From the NCBI RefSeq assembly GCF_002128425.1, contig NZ_NESS01000012.1, forward strand, positions 52,062 to 116,061: a stretch of 64,000 nucleotides of DNA, given 5' to 3'. This document shows, piece by piece, positions 8,243 to 17,438 of the stretch. Numbering within the stretch: position 1 is the first letter of the stretch; each line of letters begins with the position of its first letter. The notes beneath the pieces were generated by a model. It was not told where the DNA came from, did not search any database, and saw only the letters and a list, made by a program, of their open reading frames with translations. The position numbers and the translations under genes were made by a program. This DNA is from Gottfriedia acidiceleris. Its GTDB lineage: Bacteria > Bacillota > Bacilli > Bacillales > Bacillaceae_G.

Positions 8243-9331
8243 ATGGCAGATGCTTTGAAAAATGTATATAACCACGATTTAATTTCAAAAATCGCAAACG
8301 AAATCAATGCCGTTTATACAGATTTTAACCGTGAAACTTTTATGGATAAAGTATTCGATGGAAATTGGGATGAAAAAACATTAAAGGAAAGAATGAGACA
8401 TATTACGATTTGCTTGGGAGAGACACTTCCAAACAAATTTGAAAAATCAATAGAGATTTTAAGTAGTATAGTAAATGAATTTCCAACGGGTCAATTAAGT
8501 AGTATTTTTTTTCCTGATTTCGTTGAAGTGTACGGTTTAGATCATTGGGAAAAATCTATGGAAGCTCTAGAAAAATTCACACAGCACTCAACTTCAGAAT
8601 TTGCTGTTAGACCGTTCATTGTACAAGACCAAGAACGAATGATGACACAAATGCTAAAATGGTCTACTCATCCAAATGAACATGTAAGAAGACTTGCAAG
8701 TGAAGGATGCCGTCCAAAATTACCATGGGGGATGGTTTTAAAAAGTCTAAAAAAAGACCCAACTCCAATTCTGCCTATTTTAGAAAACCTAAAGGAAGAC
8801 GAGTCATTATATGTTCGTAAAAGTGTAGCGAATAATTTAAACGATATTTCAAAAGATCACCCAACTCTAGTATTAAAGATTGCAAAAGAATGGTATGGAA
8901 AAAATCCACATACAAATTGGATTATAAAGCACGCATGTAGAACGCTATTAAAAAAAGGTAATATAGAAGCTTTAACGATTTTTGGATTTCAAACGACAAA
9001 TGCAATCCATATAGACCAATTTCAATTACAATCAGACAAAATAGAAATTGGTGGAGACTTAAACTTTTCATTTACGATTCATAGTAACGAGCCGACCACG
9101 ACAAAACTTAGAATCGAATTCGCAATTGATTACGTAAAGTCAAAAGGTAACCGTACAAGAAAAAGCTTTAAAATATCCGAAACCACAATTGAAAATAACA
9201 AAACATTATCATACAACAAAACACACTCATTCAAAAACTTTTCAACTAGAACACACTACCCAGGTCAGCATAGCATCACACTACTAATCAATGGAGTGGA
9301 AAGTGGAACTTGTGATTTTACGGTAATATAA
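8243..9331 (+). CDS. DNA alkylation repair protein with HEAT-like repeats (AlkC-like)
   Basis: The first 250 or so residues are alpha-helical HEAT-like repeats with the conserved block HVRRLASEGCRPKLPWG and a following LYVRKSVANNLNDISKD repeat. This pattern belongs to the AlkC/AlkD family, which removes alkylated purines such as 3-methyladenine without base flipping. The last 100 residues are beta-rich and look like the Ig-like domain present in part of the AlkC group. The gene (362 aa) begins at ATG 8243 after TTGGAG, 31 bases after the cob operon, and may be read through from it, although function suggests independent use. Confidence 0.85.
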   Translation: MADALKNVYNHDLISKIANEINAVYTDFNRETFMDKVFDGNWDEKTLKERMRHITICLGETLPNKFEKSIEILSSIVNEFPTGQLSSIFFPDFVEVYGLDHWEKSMEALEKFTQHSTSEFAVRPFIVQDQERMMTQMLKWSTHPNEHVRRLASEGCRPKLPWGMVLKSLKKDPTPILPILENLKEDESLYVRKSVANNLNDISKDHPTLVLKIAKEWYGKNPHTNWIIKHACRTLLKKGNIEALTIFGFQTTNAIHIDQFQLQSDKIEIGGDLNFSFTIHSNEPTTTKLRIEFAIDYVKSKGNRTRKSFKISETTIENNKTLSYNKTHSFKNFSTRTHYPGQHSITLLINGVESGTCDFTVI

Positions 9332-9334
9332 AAA

Positions 9335-9371
9335 AGAGATTCCAATTATTTGGAATCTCTCTATTTTTTCT
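9335..9371. terminator. Bidirectional terminator between convergent genes
   Basis: The arms AGAGATTCCA and TGGAATCTCT flank a short loop, with A-rich sequence before and T-rich sequence after. It serves both the AlkC-like gene and the minus-strand acetyltransferase. Confidence 0.88.
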
Positions 9372-9380
9372 AAAACCTTC

Positions 9381-10253
9381 TTAACTCTGTCTCTTATGCA
9401 TCATCACATCTTCAGTTAATGGAGTAAAGCCAAGTTTTTCTTGTAATACACCTTTTGGAATTTGTGACTTAGTGATTGTAACTACTGTAACTTTTCGATT
9501 GACGTTTTCATTATGGATGATCGACATTATATCATAGAAATAAGGTATGGCTGCTTCAGTATAAGCAACAGCTAATATTTCTGAATACCCTGTATCCGGT
9601 CTTATTGTCATACCGAAATAGGCAATGACTTGATTTTCTAGCTTACATTCAACTGCATAGTCGAATTCAATTGAACCATAATACTCATTCATCATGGCAA
9701 CTTGATCATTAGTAAGAATTTGTTGCTTCATTTTTAAATCTTTCCAAATATTAAATTTAAATTGATCTTTTATCTCATACGAAAATCCAGGAATACTTTG
9801 GATTGGTTTTATAAGAAGTGGATAATGCGCGCCAACTATTTGAGAACGACTAGTAATGTTGAATCCTTTTGATAAAAAATAGTCTATTTGTTTTGACCAC
9901 TGTCCTCTAAATCGCTGTGCAAGTAATTTTCCACCATATTCGTCACTAATAGCAAATTGATAAACTCTTTCAAACAATTCATCTCGCACTGTATCTTCAT
10001 ATTCTGGCAATACCCATGGATAACCTAATGAAACAAATTCCCCTTTACCAGAAAAACTCATATAACCTACAAGTTGGTCTCCGTCAAAAGCAAAACATCT
10101 AGATTTTTCATTAAATTCAGATTGGAGTTCGAATAATTTCGGAGATAAAGTTGGTTTCCAAGCATATGGTAGAGATTCTGTCATCTTATTCCAAAAATCA
10201 TACTGAAGATCAAGGTCTGAAGGATTCTCATAAAAACGATAATCTATAGTCAT
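9381..10253 (-). CDS. GNAT-family N-acetyltransferase
   Basis: A 290-aa protein with GNAT features. The N-terminal half has FAFDGDQLVGYMSFSG, the usual strand-turn-strand before the acetyl-CoA site, followed by EDTVRDELFERVYQFA. The C-terminal half has a second weaker GNAT-like segment (QVIAYFGMTIRPDTGYSEI), so it may be a two-domain enzyme. The substrate is unknown. It is a monocistronic minus-strand gene, convergent with the AlkC-like gene. Confidence 0.75.
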   Translation of the reverse strand: MTIDYRFYENPSDLDLQYDFWNKMTESLPYAWKPTLSPKLFELQSEFNEKSRCFAFDGDQLVGYMSFSGKGEFVSLGYPWVLPEYEDTVRDELFERVYQFAISDEYGGKLLAQRFRGQWSKQIDYFLSKGFNITSRSQIVGAHYPLLIKPIQSIPGFSYEIKDQFKFNIWKDLKMKQQILTNDQVAMMNEYYGSIEFDYAVECKLENQVIAYFGMTIRPDTGYSEILAVAYTEAAIPYFYDIMSIIHNENVNRKVTVVTITKSQIPKGVLQEKLGFTPLTEDVMMHKRQS

Positions 10254-10556
10254 ATCAATATCCTTTCCTAAATCGTACTAATTTTTATAGTAACAAATTA
10301 ATTTGGATTTGAATCGTCAAAAATAACTAATTTTACTAAAAATCAATCTTAATATCTAATAGGTTTAATTAAATAAATATCACATTAATTAAAGTATGAT
10401 TTTATAGTCAGTCTGTTGCCTATAAAAAGAGAATTGGTAAAATCAATGCTTTGATGATTATATTACTGAAGGCCGTTACGTTCTTTATTAATGATTACAT
10501 AATTAGAGTCCTTAAGGTAACGATATGAAAATGACCTATATATTAGGAGGAGTAAT
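10254..10556. other. Intergenic region between divergent genes
   Basis: About 300 AT-rich bases between the acetyltransferase and the alcohol dehydrogenase. It must hold both promoters, but I see no clear operator, riboswitch or coding remnant. The dehydrogenase ribosome site TAGGAGGAG is at the right end. Confidence 0.5.
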
Positions 10557-11690
10557 ATGAGAGCTGTTACTTATCAAGGGCATTATCAAGTAAAAACGAT
10601 TAAAGTAGAGGATCCAAAAATTCAACATAAAGATGATGTCATTATTAAAATTACTTCAACAGCGATTTGTGGTTCTGATTTACACCTTTATCAAGGTAAT
10701 TTTCCAATAAAAGAAGGCTATATTATTGGACATGAGCCGATGGGAATAGTTGAAGAAATTGGCCCAGGTGTTACCAATTTAAAAAAAGGGGATCGAGTCG
10801 TAATTCCATTTACAGTAGCATGCGGAACTTGTCCATATTGTAATCATGGATTACAAAGTCAGTGCGATAATTCGAATCCACATTATGATTCAGGGGGTTA
10901 TTTTGGCTATACTTCAAAGTTCGGAGATTATCCAGGTGGGCAAGCAGAGTATTTAAGGGTTCCGTTTGGTAACTATACACCGTTTAAAATACCAGAAAGC
11001 TGTGAGTTAGATGATGATCATCTACTTTTTATGTCAGATGTACTACCAACTGCATATTGGAGTGTTGATCATGCAGGCGTGAAAGAACGAGATACAGTCA
11101 TTGTATTAGGATGCGGTCCGGTAGGGTTAATGGCTCAGGAGTTTGCCTGGAAAAAAGGAGCAAAAAGAGTTATTGCAGTAGATTATATCGATTATCGATT
11201 AGAGCATTCAAAAAAGATGAATAAAACTGAAACCTATGATTTTTCGAAAGACCCAGATATGGGTGAAACCTTAAAGGAGATTACAAAAGGTGGAGCGGAT
11301 GTTGTAATTGATTGTGTTGGTATGGATGGGAAGAAATCGCCGTTAGAATTTATTGAACAGAAATTGAAATTACAAGGTGGGACACTAGGACCAATTCAAA
11401 TTGCTACAAAAGCTGTAAAAAAATGTGGAACCGTTCAAATCACAGGAGTTTATGGTGGGAACTATAATGCTTTTCCTTTAGGCGCATTTTTCAGTAGAAA
11501 TATTAATATAAAAATGGGTCAAGCTCCGGCAAGACATTATATGCCATTCTTATATGAACAAATCGTAAATGAAAAGATTGATCCAACAAAAATTATTACT
11601 CATAAATTATCTTTAGATGAAGCAGATCATGCATATCATATTTTTAATAATAAGGAAGATAATTGTATTAAAGTGGTTTTGAAACCATAA
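10557..11690 (+). CDS. Zinc-dependent alcohol dehydrogenase (MDR family)
   Basis: A medium-chain dehydrogenase of 377 aa. The catalytic zinc region is CGSDLHLYQG with GHEPMG downstream. The structural zinc Cys cluster is reduced and modified in CGTCPYCNHGLQSQC. The Rossmann motif GCGPVG lies near residue 184. The insertion after the structural zinc site (a Gly/Tyr-rich loop) and the overall length resemble glutathione-independent formaldehyde dehydrogenase-like and threonine-dehydrogenase-like members. The natural substrate is unknown. Very strong ribosome site AGGAGGAG; monocistronic. Confidence 0.88.
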   Translation: MRAVTYQGHYQVKTIKVEDPKIQHKDDVIIKITSTAICGSDLHLYQGNFPIKEGYIIGHEPMGIVEEIGPGVTNLKKGDRVVIPFTVACGTCPYCNHGLQSQCDNSNPHYDSGGYFGYTSKFGDYPGGQAEYLRVPFGNYTPFKIPESCELDDDHLLFMSDVLPTAYWSVDHAGVKERDTVIVLGCGPVGLMAQEFAWKKGAKRVIAVDYIDYRLEHSKKMNKTETYDFSKDPDMGETLKEITKGGADVVIDCVGMDGKKSPLEFIEQKLKLQGGTLGPIQIATKAVKKCGTVQITGVYGGNYNAFPLGAFFSRNINIKMGQAPARHYMPFLYEQIVNEKIDPTKIITHKLSLDEADHAYHIFNNKEDNCIKVVLKP

Positions 11691-11692
11691 AT

Positions 11693-11726
11693 AAAGGAGT
11701 CCTATATTTGAACTCCTTTAAATTTA
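11693..11726. terminator. Bidirectional terminator between alcohol dehydrogenase and MFS genes
   Basis: The arms AAAGGAGT and ACTCCTTT are followed by AAATTT; the A-rich left side can serve the minus-strand MFS gene. Confidence 0.8.
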
Positions 11727-11727
11727 T

Positions 11728-12978
11728 CTAAAGAGATAGTTTGTTTTGCTTATAATCTAATTGTTTTGAATGCGACATTTTATATGCCATCACTCCAAAT
11801 AAAATTCCTGCCAATCCTCTGAATATCGTTGAAATAATCATCGCAATATTCATACTGAACGATTCAAGTAAAAAAACACCAAATTGTGGAGCGATGAAGG
11901 CTACAATTGAAAGTAAGAAATTATAATTAGCAATATAGGAAGTGCGATGTTCTTCTTCAGTAGCTTCTAGTAAGCTATTAAATAATATTAAAACTGTACC
12001 AGATACAAAAAATCCTGATGTGAAATTTACGATAAATAAGTATACATAATTTGTTGATAAAATATTTAAAATAGGTGCAGAAGCCATTCCGACTGAAATC
12101 CAAATTAGTAATTGAGTATTACTATAACGATTCGCCATTTTTGCCCACCAACGAAAGCTAACGATTTGTGAAAGTTGGTTGCTTACAGTAAATAAACTAA
12201 TCCAAAAAGCAGTTGCATGAGCAAATCTAATTTGATAAATCGAAAATAAAGACCATGCCATTTGCCACGCAAAGTTAAAAAATAGTGCGCAAACTAAAAA
12301 TGAGATATATGGTTTATACTGAAAAAGATGTTTTGAAAAAGGAGAATAATGATTAGAAATCTCTATTTTTTGCTTTTCTTCTTTATGTTTCAATATATAA
12401 AAAAACTCGATCATTCCAAATATAAATGCAAATAAAAAAAGTAATTGATATGGAAGGGCACTTTTTGGACTAATCGATTTCATACATATTCCTGCTACAA
12501 GCGTTACAATCATTCCCGTAAAGGTTAGTATTCGATTTCGGTTGCCAAAAAATGTGTTTCGACGTTCTGCTGGAATTAAATCACCAATAAATGCTTGCCA
12601 ACTTAAGTTTAAAAAAGTACCTGGAAAATTCATTAATGCAATTAAAATAACAAAAAACCATGCTATATGCTCTGATTTGATAAATGGAAGAAAAACCATA
12701 ATTAATAGAAAGAAACGCGTATAGAAAATTGAGTAAGCAGTGAATTTTCTTTTTTCTTCTAACTTATTAACCATAAAAGCAGCTGGCAGCATTGCGGCCA
12801 TTCCGACAATTGAAGGTAAGGAAGAAATTAAACCAACTTGATAATTGGTGGCACCTAAAATTGCAATTGCGAACAATATAAAATAGTTATTTGATAAACT
12901 GATTGCGATTGTAGATGCGGCTCCATTTTTAATACTCTGGGATTCATTATGTAGCACATCTTGTTTACTGTAAATCAA
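11728..12978 (-). CDS. MFS transporter
   Basis: A 416-aa protein with about twelve membrane segments and a central hydrophilic loop (HKEEKQKIEISNHYSPFSKH) dividing the two halves, the normal MFS layout. The short motif PAERRNTFFGNRNR after the fourth segment resembles the loop of MFS families similar to YkuC/YcnB-like efflux proteins. Substrate unknown. It uses a TTG start preceded by GAAGGAA. Monocistronic and convergent with the alcohol dehydrogenase. Confidence 0.85.
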   Translation of the reverse strand: MIYSKQDVLHNESQSIKNGAASTIAISLSNNYFILFAIAILGATNYQVGLISSLPSIVGMAAMLPAAFMVNKLEEKRKFTAYSIFYTRFFLLIMVFLPFIKSEHIAWFFVILIALMNFPGTFLNLSWQAFIGDLIPAERRNTFFGNRNRILTFTGMIVTLVAGICMKSISPKSALPYQLLFLFAFIFGMIEFFYILKHKEEKQKIEISNHYSPFSKHLFQYKPYISFLVCALFFNFAWQMAWSLFSIYQIRFAHATAFWISLFTVSNQLSQIVSFRWWAKMANRYSNTQLLIWISVGMASAPILNILSTNYVYLFIVNFTSGFFVSGTVLILFNSLLEATEEEHRTSYIANYNFLLSIVAFIAPQFGVFLLESFSMNIAMIISTIFRGLAGILFGVMAYKMSHSKQLDYKQNKLSL

Positions 12979-13297
12979 CGCACGTTCCTTCTTCCTTTTT
13001 TAATTTCATAATTTAGATAAAATATTCGATTTTAAATTTTTAAATAATTCATAAGAACAATAGCATATTTATTCCTTAAATACTATGATTTAGAACCAAG
13101 TTTTAATGTAAAATAATGGCATTATTTTGAGTAGGAATTTCCAATATTTAGATATTAATTTCAGAGTTTAAAAATTGCATTTTATATTAATTTTTACTAA
13201 ACTAGAATAATCTGTCTGATGTACTAAGATTCATATTTAAAACATATTAAATATTGGAAAGAACATTTTTTAATAGTTAAGCCATACTAATATTAGA

Positions 13298-13341
13298 ATT
13301 GACGTAAAAATAATCTCAATTATTTCATCGTCAATTTTTTA
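13298..13341 (+). terminator. Orphan terminator-like hairpin before element A
   Basis: ATTGACG and CGTCAAT pair around a long AT-rich loop and are followed by a T run. No plus-strand gene lies directly upstream. Hairpins in the same relative position precede elements B, C and D. Confidence 0.6.
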
Positions 13342-13350
13342 TTTCACTTT

Positions 13351-13472
13351 AAGAAAGTATAAATTGTCAGTGATGATTAGTACGCGGACGAGTAGCTAAT
13401 TCTAGCAATAAAGTATAGCGCATTAAGTTTCTGACTTTGCCTAAAAGGCTAGTCAATCGAAGTTTTCTTTAT
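13351..13472. repeat. Interspersed repeat element A
   Basis: Shares, in order, AAGAAAGTATAAATTG, a CAGTGATGATTAG segment, GCGGACGAGTAGCT, and the ending CAATCGAAGTTTTCTTTAT with elements B (14945), C (20058) and D (49851). This copy is full-length but diverged, and its internal stem is imperfect. Confidence 0.7.
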
Positions 13473-13511
13473 TTTACATAATTAAGAATATACGGCAAGG
13501 AGAAGAGACAT

Positions 13512-13886
13512 ATGTTTTCACCAGTTTACAAAGTAAATGATGAGGGAGAAATTTATTTAAGTACGAAAAGTTTTTCAGTTTCATACGACCAATTTAAAGA
13601 GGATGAACAAGGAAACGCATATGTAATTGTAAAAAGTGCGGAAGAACCTCTAATTAGAGTAAAGCTACTTCTTCAAACTATAGGTAATGCGAAAACACCA
13701 GAATTAGAAGTGAAAAACAAATCTGGTTTAGGTCAGGTGGAAATAAGATTACTTCGAGTAAAAATTAAAAAATTTAAAAATGGATGGGGAGCAAAAATTG
13801 CTTTATCAAATGGAGAGGTGACGATTAAAGGAGATATTCCAAAACACGTCAAGATCCAAGTAGTTCGTAAAGTAAAGTTAGCATAA
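13512..13886 (+). CDS. Hypothetical protein, 124 aa
   Basis: I do not recognise this protein. It has no signal peptide or membrane segment. It is rich in Val, Lys and short beta-prone stretches, with a basic second half (VEIRLLRVKIKKFKNGWGAK) and a basic C-terminus VRKVKLA. The pattern suggests a small all-beta fold. AAGGAG precedes ATG 13512 by nine bases. It stands alone, 40 bases after repeat element A and before a terminator. Confidence 0.65.
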   Translation: MFSPVYKVNDEGEIYLSTKSFSVSYDQFKEDEQGNAYVIVKSAEEPLIRVKLLLQTIGNAKTPELEVKNKSGLGQVEIRLLRVKIKKFKNGWGAKIALSNGEVTIKGDIPKHVKIQVVRKVKLA

Positions 13887-13972
13887 AAATTTATTTACTG
13901 TTAAAACAATTATTATTTTAATTTATAATTTAAAGCTTAATATTTATTTGGACTTATATATTTTAGATATTT

Positions 13973-14017
13973 AAGGGTGTCCTATAGTCATAGTGCTGTT
14001 CAGACGCCCTTTTTTTG
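13973..14017 (+). terminator. Rho-independent terminator
   Basis: AAGGGTGTC pairs with GACGCCCTT (one wobble) and is followed by seven T residues. Confidence 0.85.
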
Positions 14018-14046
14018 TTTATTTTACAAGTTCTAGTTACACAAAA

Positions 14047-14086
14047 AAAGCCTCTTTAGATTGTTAATATCTTGAGGCTTTTCTTC
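14047..14086. terminator. Second terminator-like hairpin
   Basis: AAAGCCTC pairs with GAGGCTTT around a 19-nt loop, with A-rich and T-rich flanks, so it could act in either direction. It lies alone between two plus-strand genes. Confidence 0.65.
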
Positions 14087-14221
14087 ATTTATATGGATGC
14101 TTTTTAGTCAATCCTATCTAACCAAATTCGATTTCTAACACTATAGGCAATCTATTTTAAGTAAAAGTTAAGGATTCTATTACATAATACAATTAACTAA
14201 TATGAAGGAGTGGGGTTAGTG

Positions 14222-14494
14222 ATGGATAATTTAGAATCAAATTTAGTAGAAAAAAACCAAAAAACGAATTTGAAAAATCGTACTACAAGTGGTTTTTCTC
14301 CTAAAGTCATCTCAATTTTACTAATCGTAAATTTAGTAATTGGAATTTTTACTTTAGTAGGTGTAGGCTATTTAGGCTATAAAAATAATAGCCGTACCGA
14401 TATGATGAGAAACTTTCGTAACGGAGAAGGCTTTCCTCAAAATGGTGGCGGTGGCTATTTTAATCAACAACCATCATCAGGTAACAGCAATTAA
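14222..14494 (+). CDS. Hypothetical single-span membrane protein with Gly/Asn-rich tail
   Basis: About 90 aa. A charged N-terminus of 30 residues is followed by one membrane segment (VISILLIVNLVIGIFTLVGV) and an outside tail with FRNGEGFPQNGGGG and Ser/Asn repeats. I do not recognise the family. ATG 14222 lies 11 bases after AAGGAG; GTG 14219 is an alternative. It lies 550 bases before a two-component system on the same strand. A link as an accessory or target of that system is only a guess. Confidence 0.6.
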   Translation: MDNLESNLVEKNQKTNLKNRTTSGFSPKVISILLIVNLVIGIFTLVGVGYLGYKNNSRTDMMRNFRNGEGFPQNGGGGYFNQQPSSGNSN

Positions 14495-14904
14495 GAACAT
14501 CGTCTTGATCAAAAGTCAGGGTGAAAAATTTTTGCTATTTTGGAAAGACTTTATGATGTCATCCAAACTTTTTTTGATTGTGCATGAATAAATTACGATT
14601 GGTTCTATATAACCTAAAGCAGAAAACGAGAAAATCGTTAAATTTGTAATGCAGAAAGCACTTTATCTGTTTTAGTTTTTGGATTTATGAATATAAAAGA
14701 ATTGTTGATAATTAAACAGATATTTTATTATAGTCTTTAATTTAATAATTTTATAAAATGTCTTGGTGGTATGATAGGAGTATGACTAGAGGGTATTGCT
14801 GTAAAAATATAGTTTAGTAAAACGATCGCATTTCTCTTTTAGTAGGTGGTATTTTCGGGATATTCCTTATGAAACAATTCAGCATTAAGTTATGAATAAA
14901 GGAA

Positions 14905-14938
14905 AAGGAGCGTTGCATATAGGGAACGCTTCTTTTTA
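14905..14938 (+). terminator. Terminator before element B
   Basis: AAGGAGCGTT faces GAACGCTTCTTTTT. The nearest complete upstream gene ends 400 bases away, so it may belong to the decayed reading frame near 14839-14895. Confidence 0.75.
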
Positions 14939-14944
14939 GTACTT

Positions 14945-15031
14945 TAAGAATGGATAAATTGGCAGCGATAATCAGTCGACATAGCTACAAATTTTAGGAA
15001 CAAGGAACGGCAATTGACGAGTTTTCTTTAT
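14945..15031. repeat. Interspersed repeat element B (short form)
   Basis: Matches element C at both ends: GGATAAATTGGCAGCGAT, then GCTACAAATTTTAGGAA, then the ending TTGACGAGTTTTCTTTAT. It lacks the inner CATAAGTG...CTACGC segment. The AGC/GCT arm changes relative to C keep part of the stem paired. Its end is directly against the ribosome site of the response regulator gene. Confidence 0.75.
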
Positions 15032-15048
15032 TTATTGGAGGAGTTGTA

Positions 15049-15720
15049 ATGAGGATTTTAGTTGTAGAAGATCATGAGCAAGTTTTAAATTCAATCGTTG
15101 AATTATTATCAAATGATTTTACAGTAGATAAAGCGTTAGAAGGGGAAGAAGGGTTTTTCTTAGCAATGCAAAATATATATGATGTGATTGTATTAGATGT
15201 CATGCTGCCTGAGAAAAATGGTTTTGAAATTGTAAAAGACTTAAGAAAAGAAGGTATACATACGCCAGTACTATTTCTAACTGCCAAAGATTCATTAGAA
15301 GATCGTGTTGAAGGATTAAACTTAGGTGCAGATGATTATTTAGTAAAACCATTTCAAGGTCCTGAGTTACTAGCAAGAATCTATGCATTACTTAGAAGAA
15401 GTGGTAAATTAACAATTGATAGTTCATTGAAGTATCAAGGAATCATTTTAAAAGGAAAAGAGCATCCTGTTGAAATAAATAATGAAACGATTCATTTAAC
15501 TATCAAACAATATGAACTACTAGAATACTTTATTCAAAACCAAGGAAAGATTTTAATGAAAGAACAAATTTTTGATAGAATTTGGGGATTTGATTCGGAT
15601 ACGACCGTTGCAATCGTAGAAGTATATGTTCATCAACTCCGTAAAAAGCTAGAACCATTTAATTATGGTAGTATGATAAAGACTGTTAGAGGAATCGGTT
15701 ATATTATGAAAGATGACTAG
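15049..15720 (+). CDS. OmpR-family two-component response regulator
   Basis: A 223-aa regulator. The receiver domain occupies residues 1-115, with the acidic pair E7/D8, phosphoacceptor Asp50 in LDVMLPEKNG, the Thr of FLTAKD and the Lys of LVKPF. The C-terminal winged helix (about 125-220) ends with VYVHQLRKKLEPF and TVRGIGYIM, as in OmpR/PhoB. GGAGG precedes ATG 15049. The kinase gene follows 8 bases later. The signal is unknown; general resemblance is to CiaR/QseB-type regulators. Confidence 0.93.
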   Translation: MRILVVEDHEQVLNSIVELLSNDFTVDKALEGEEGFFLAMQNIYDVIVLDVMLPEKNGFEIVKDLRKEGIHTPVLFLTAKDSLEDRVEGLNLGADDYLVKPFQGPELLARIYALLRRSGKLTIDSSLKYQGIILKGKEHPVEINNETIHLTIKQYELLEYFIQNQGKILMKEQIFDRIWGFDSDTTVAIVEVYVHQLRKKLEPFNYGSMIKTVRGIGYIMKDD

Positions 15721-15728
15721 GTGAAGAG

Positions 15729-16964
15729 ATGTTTAAGAAAACAAAAATTCGATTAACGATTATAAATTCAGTAGTATTTATCTTGCTAATTGGCATCCTT
15801 TCTTTAATTATATACACTTATACAAATAATCGTTTATATAAAGAAGTTGATCAATCACTTTTATGGAATATTAATCGTATACAAAATAGTGATAATCCAA
15901 ATCGTTTACCAATTTCCAATCGAGATCCACGTGTTTTAATGATTATGTGGGATGAAAATAAAAAATTAGTAAATCCGATGCCAGGTATGAATGCTATCAT
16001 TTTACAAGATGAACTTAAATATCCTACAAAAATAAACGAAATTTATAATGATACAATCGGTGATATGAATTATCGAACGATCTCCATTCAAGGTGCAACA
16101 AATCGAGGGAAAATTACACTACAAATATTACGTAATATCGATTCGGAAAAGGATTTAGTAGATACATTATTACTCATATTAATCGTTGGTTGGATTTTAG
16201 GAAGCGCATTAGCAGTTGTGGCGGGTTATGTTTTGGCTGGACGTGCGCTCGTACCAATTACAAATGCGTGGCAAAAGCAACAGGAGTTCGTATCTGATGC
16301 TTCTCATGAAATTCGAACGCCTTTAACCGTTATTCAATCACGGTTGGAATTATTGCTTAGAGAGCCAGGGGCAACAATTGAAGAAAAAGCACAAGATTTT
16401 TCAATTATGTTAAAAGAGAATAGGCGCCTTTCCAAACTAGTAGCAAGTCTATTAACATTAGCTAGATCAGATTCAGGACAAATACAATTAAATAAAAAAA
16501 TATTTTCCTTAAATGAATTATTAGAAGAAATCGTTTCACACTTCACTGAAATCATTTCTTTTCAAAATAAAGAAATATTTTTGTCGATTAAAGATACGTA
16601 TTTTTATTTTGGTGATCAAGAAAGAATCCACCAATTACTTGTGATTTTAATCGATAATGCAATCAAATTTACAAATGAAAATGACAAGATTCATATTAGC
16701 TGCGAACAAGTAAAAAATAATTTTCTTATAAAGGTTATTGATAGTGGGGTAGGTATAAAAGAAGAAAATCTTCCTCGAATATTTGACCGTTTCTTCCAGG
16801 AAGATGTCTCACGTACATCTAAAAATGGAATTGGACTTGGATTATCAATTGCAAAATGGATTGTTGAAGAACATGGTGGGAAAATCAAAGTTCAAAGTAA
16901 AAAAGGAGAAGGCACAAACTTTGAAATTACTTTACCGATACTATCATCTTCAAAAAATGGCTAA
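15729..16964 (+). CDS. Two-component sensor histidine kinase
   Basis: A 411-aa membrane kinase. A first membrane segment lies at about residues 10-30, an extracytoplasmic domain of about 110 residues follows, and the second segment is at about 145-170. The H-box is SDASHEIRTPLT, followed by the N-box LIDNAIKFT, G1 box DSGVGI, F box and G2 box GIGLGLSIAKWIV. It is the partner of the preceding regulator. No periplasmic motif reveals the stimulus. Confidence 0.93.
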   Translation: MFKKTKIRLTIINSVVFILLIGILSLIIYTYTNNRLYKEVDQSLLWNINRIQNSDNPNRLPISNRDPRVLMIMWDENKKLVNPMPGMNAIILQDELKYPTKINEIYNDTIGDMNYRTISIQGATNRGKITLQILRNIDSEKDLVDTLLLILIVGWILGSALAVVAGYVLAGRALVPITNAWQKQQEFVSDASHEIRTPLTVIQSRLELLLREPGATIEEKAQDFSIMLKENRRLSKLVASLLTLARSDSGQIQLNKKIFSLNELLEEIVSHFTEIISFQNKEIFLSIKDTYFYFGDQERIHQLLVILIDNAIKFTNENDKIHISCEQVKNNFLIKVIDSGVGIKEENLPRIFDRFFQEDVSRTSKNGIGLGLSIAKWIVEEHGGKIKVQSKKGEGTNFEITLPILSSSKNG

Positions 16965-17116
16965 ATTTGAATACATTGTATCGAATTAAGGAAGTATTTT
17001 AGATATTTCCCTTAAAAATAAGCTATATTTCCGACATTATTTCCTAAGAAATAACGATAAACTACAATAAATAATAATCAAAGCCAACTGTACGGAAAGT
17101 TATAATGGAAATGAGA

Positions 17117-17147
17117 AAATCTACTGAATTAAGTAGATTTTTTTTAT
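17117..17147 (+). terminator. Rho-independent terminator
   Basis: AAATCTACT and AGTAGATTT form a 9-bp stem followed by a long T run; it ends the two-component operon. Confidence 0.88.
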
Positions 17148-17333
17148 TAGAAGAAAAATGAAGGATATTCGATACAGTACTTTTAATATGAAAGGAATCA
17201 TTGATTATTGATTAGAATATGTATTTAAAAGATTAAATGTATTATTCCCGAGTTTTTTATACAGGCTGGAAAAAAGCAGTTAATGCAGCTTTAACGTTTA
17301 AATAAGTTAAACACCGAAATTCTAGGACCTTTC

Positions 17334-17366
17334 TACATACAGTTGTAATTGTAGCGGTCCTTTTTA
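17334..17366 (+). promoter_or_regulatory. glpD leader terminator, likely GlpP antitermination site
   Basis: AGGACC and CTAC pair with GTAG and GGTCCT, giving a hairpin followed by five T residues, about 70 bases before the glpD start. In B. subtilis, glpD transcription stops at such a leader hairpin unless the glycerol-3-phosphate-activated antiterminator GlpP binds the RNA. The hairpin is seen; GlpP control is inferred from this precedent. glpP is not in the window. Confidence 0.75.
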
Positions 17367-17438
17367 ATTTTAGATTGATTTCTTTTTATGGGGGCTTTTA
17401 CAAAACAACTAGAAAAATTGTTGAAGTGAGGTTTTACA

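Larger units (their letters stand above)
12979..13511. other. Intergenic region with a terminator and repeat element A
   Basis: The first 310 or so bases are AT-rich without visible coding content. They are followed by an orphan terminator-like hairpin (13298-13341) and interspersed repeat element A (13351-13472). The ribosome site AAGGAG of the next gene ends the region. Confidence 0.6.
14495..15048. other. Intergenic region with possible gene remnant, terminator and repeat element B
   Basis: No intact gene. Near 14839-14895 one frame reads LVGGIFGIFLMKQFSIKL and then stops, which looks like the end of a decayed membrane protein; upstream frames are broken. A terminator (14905-14938) and repeat element B (14945-15031) complete the region. 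Confidence 0.45.
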
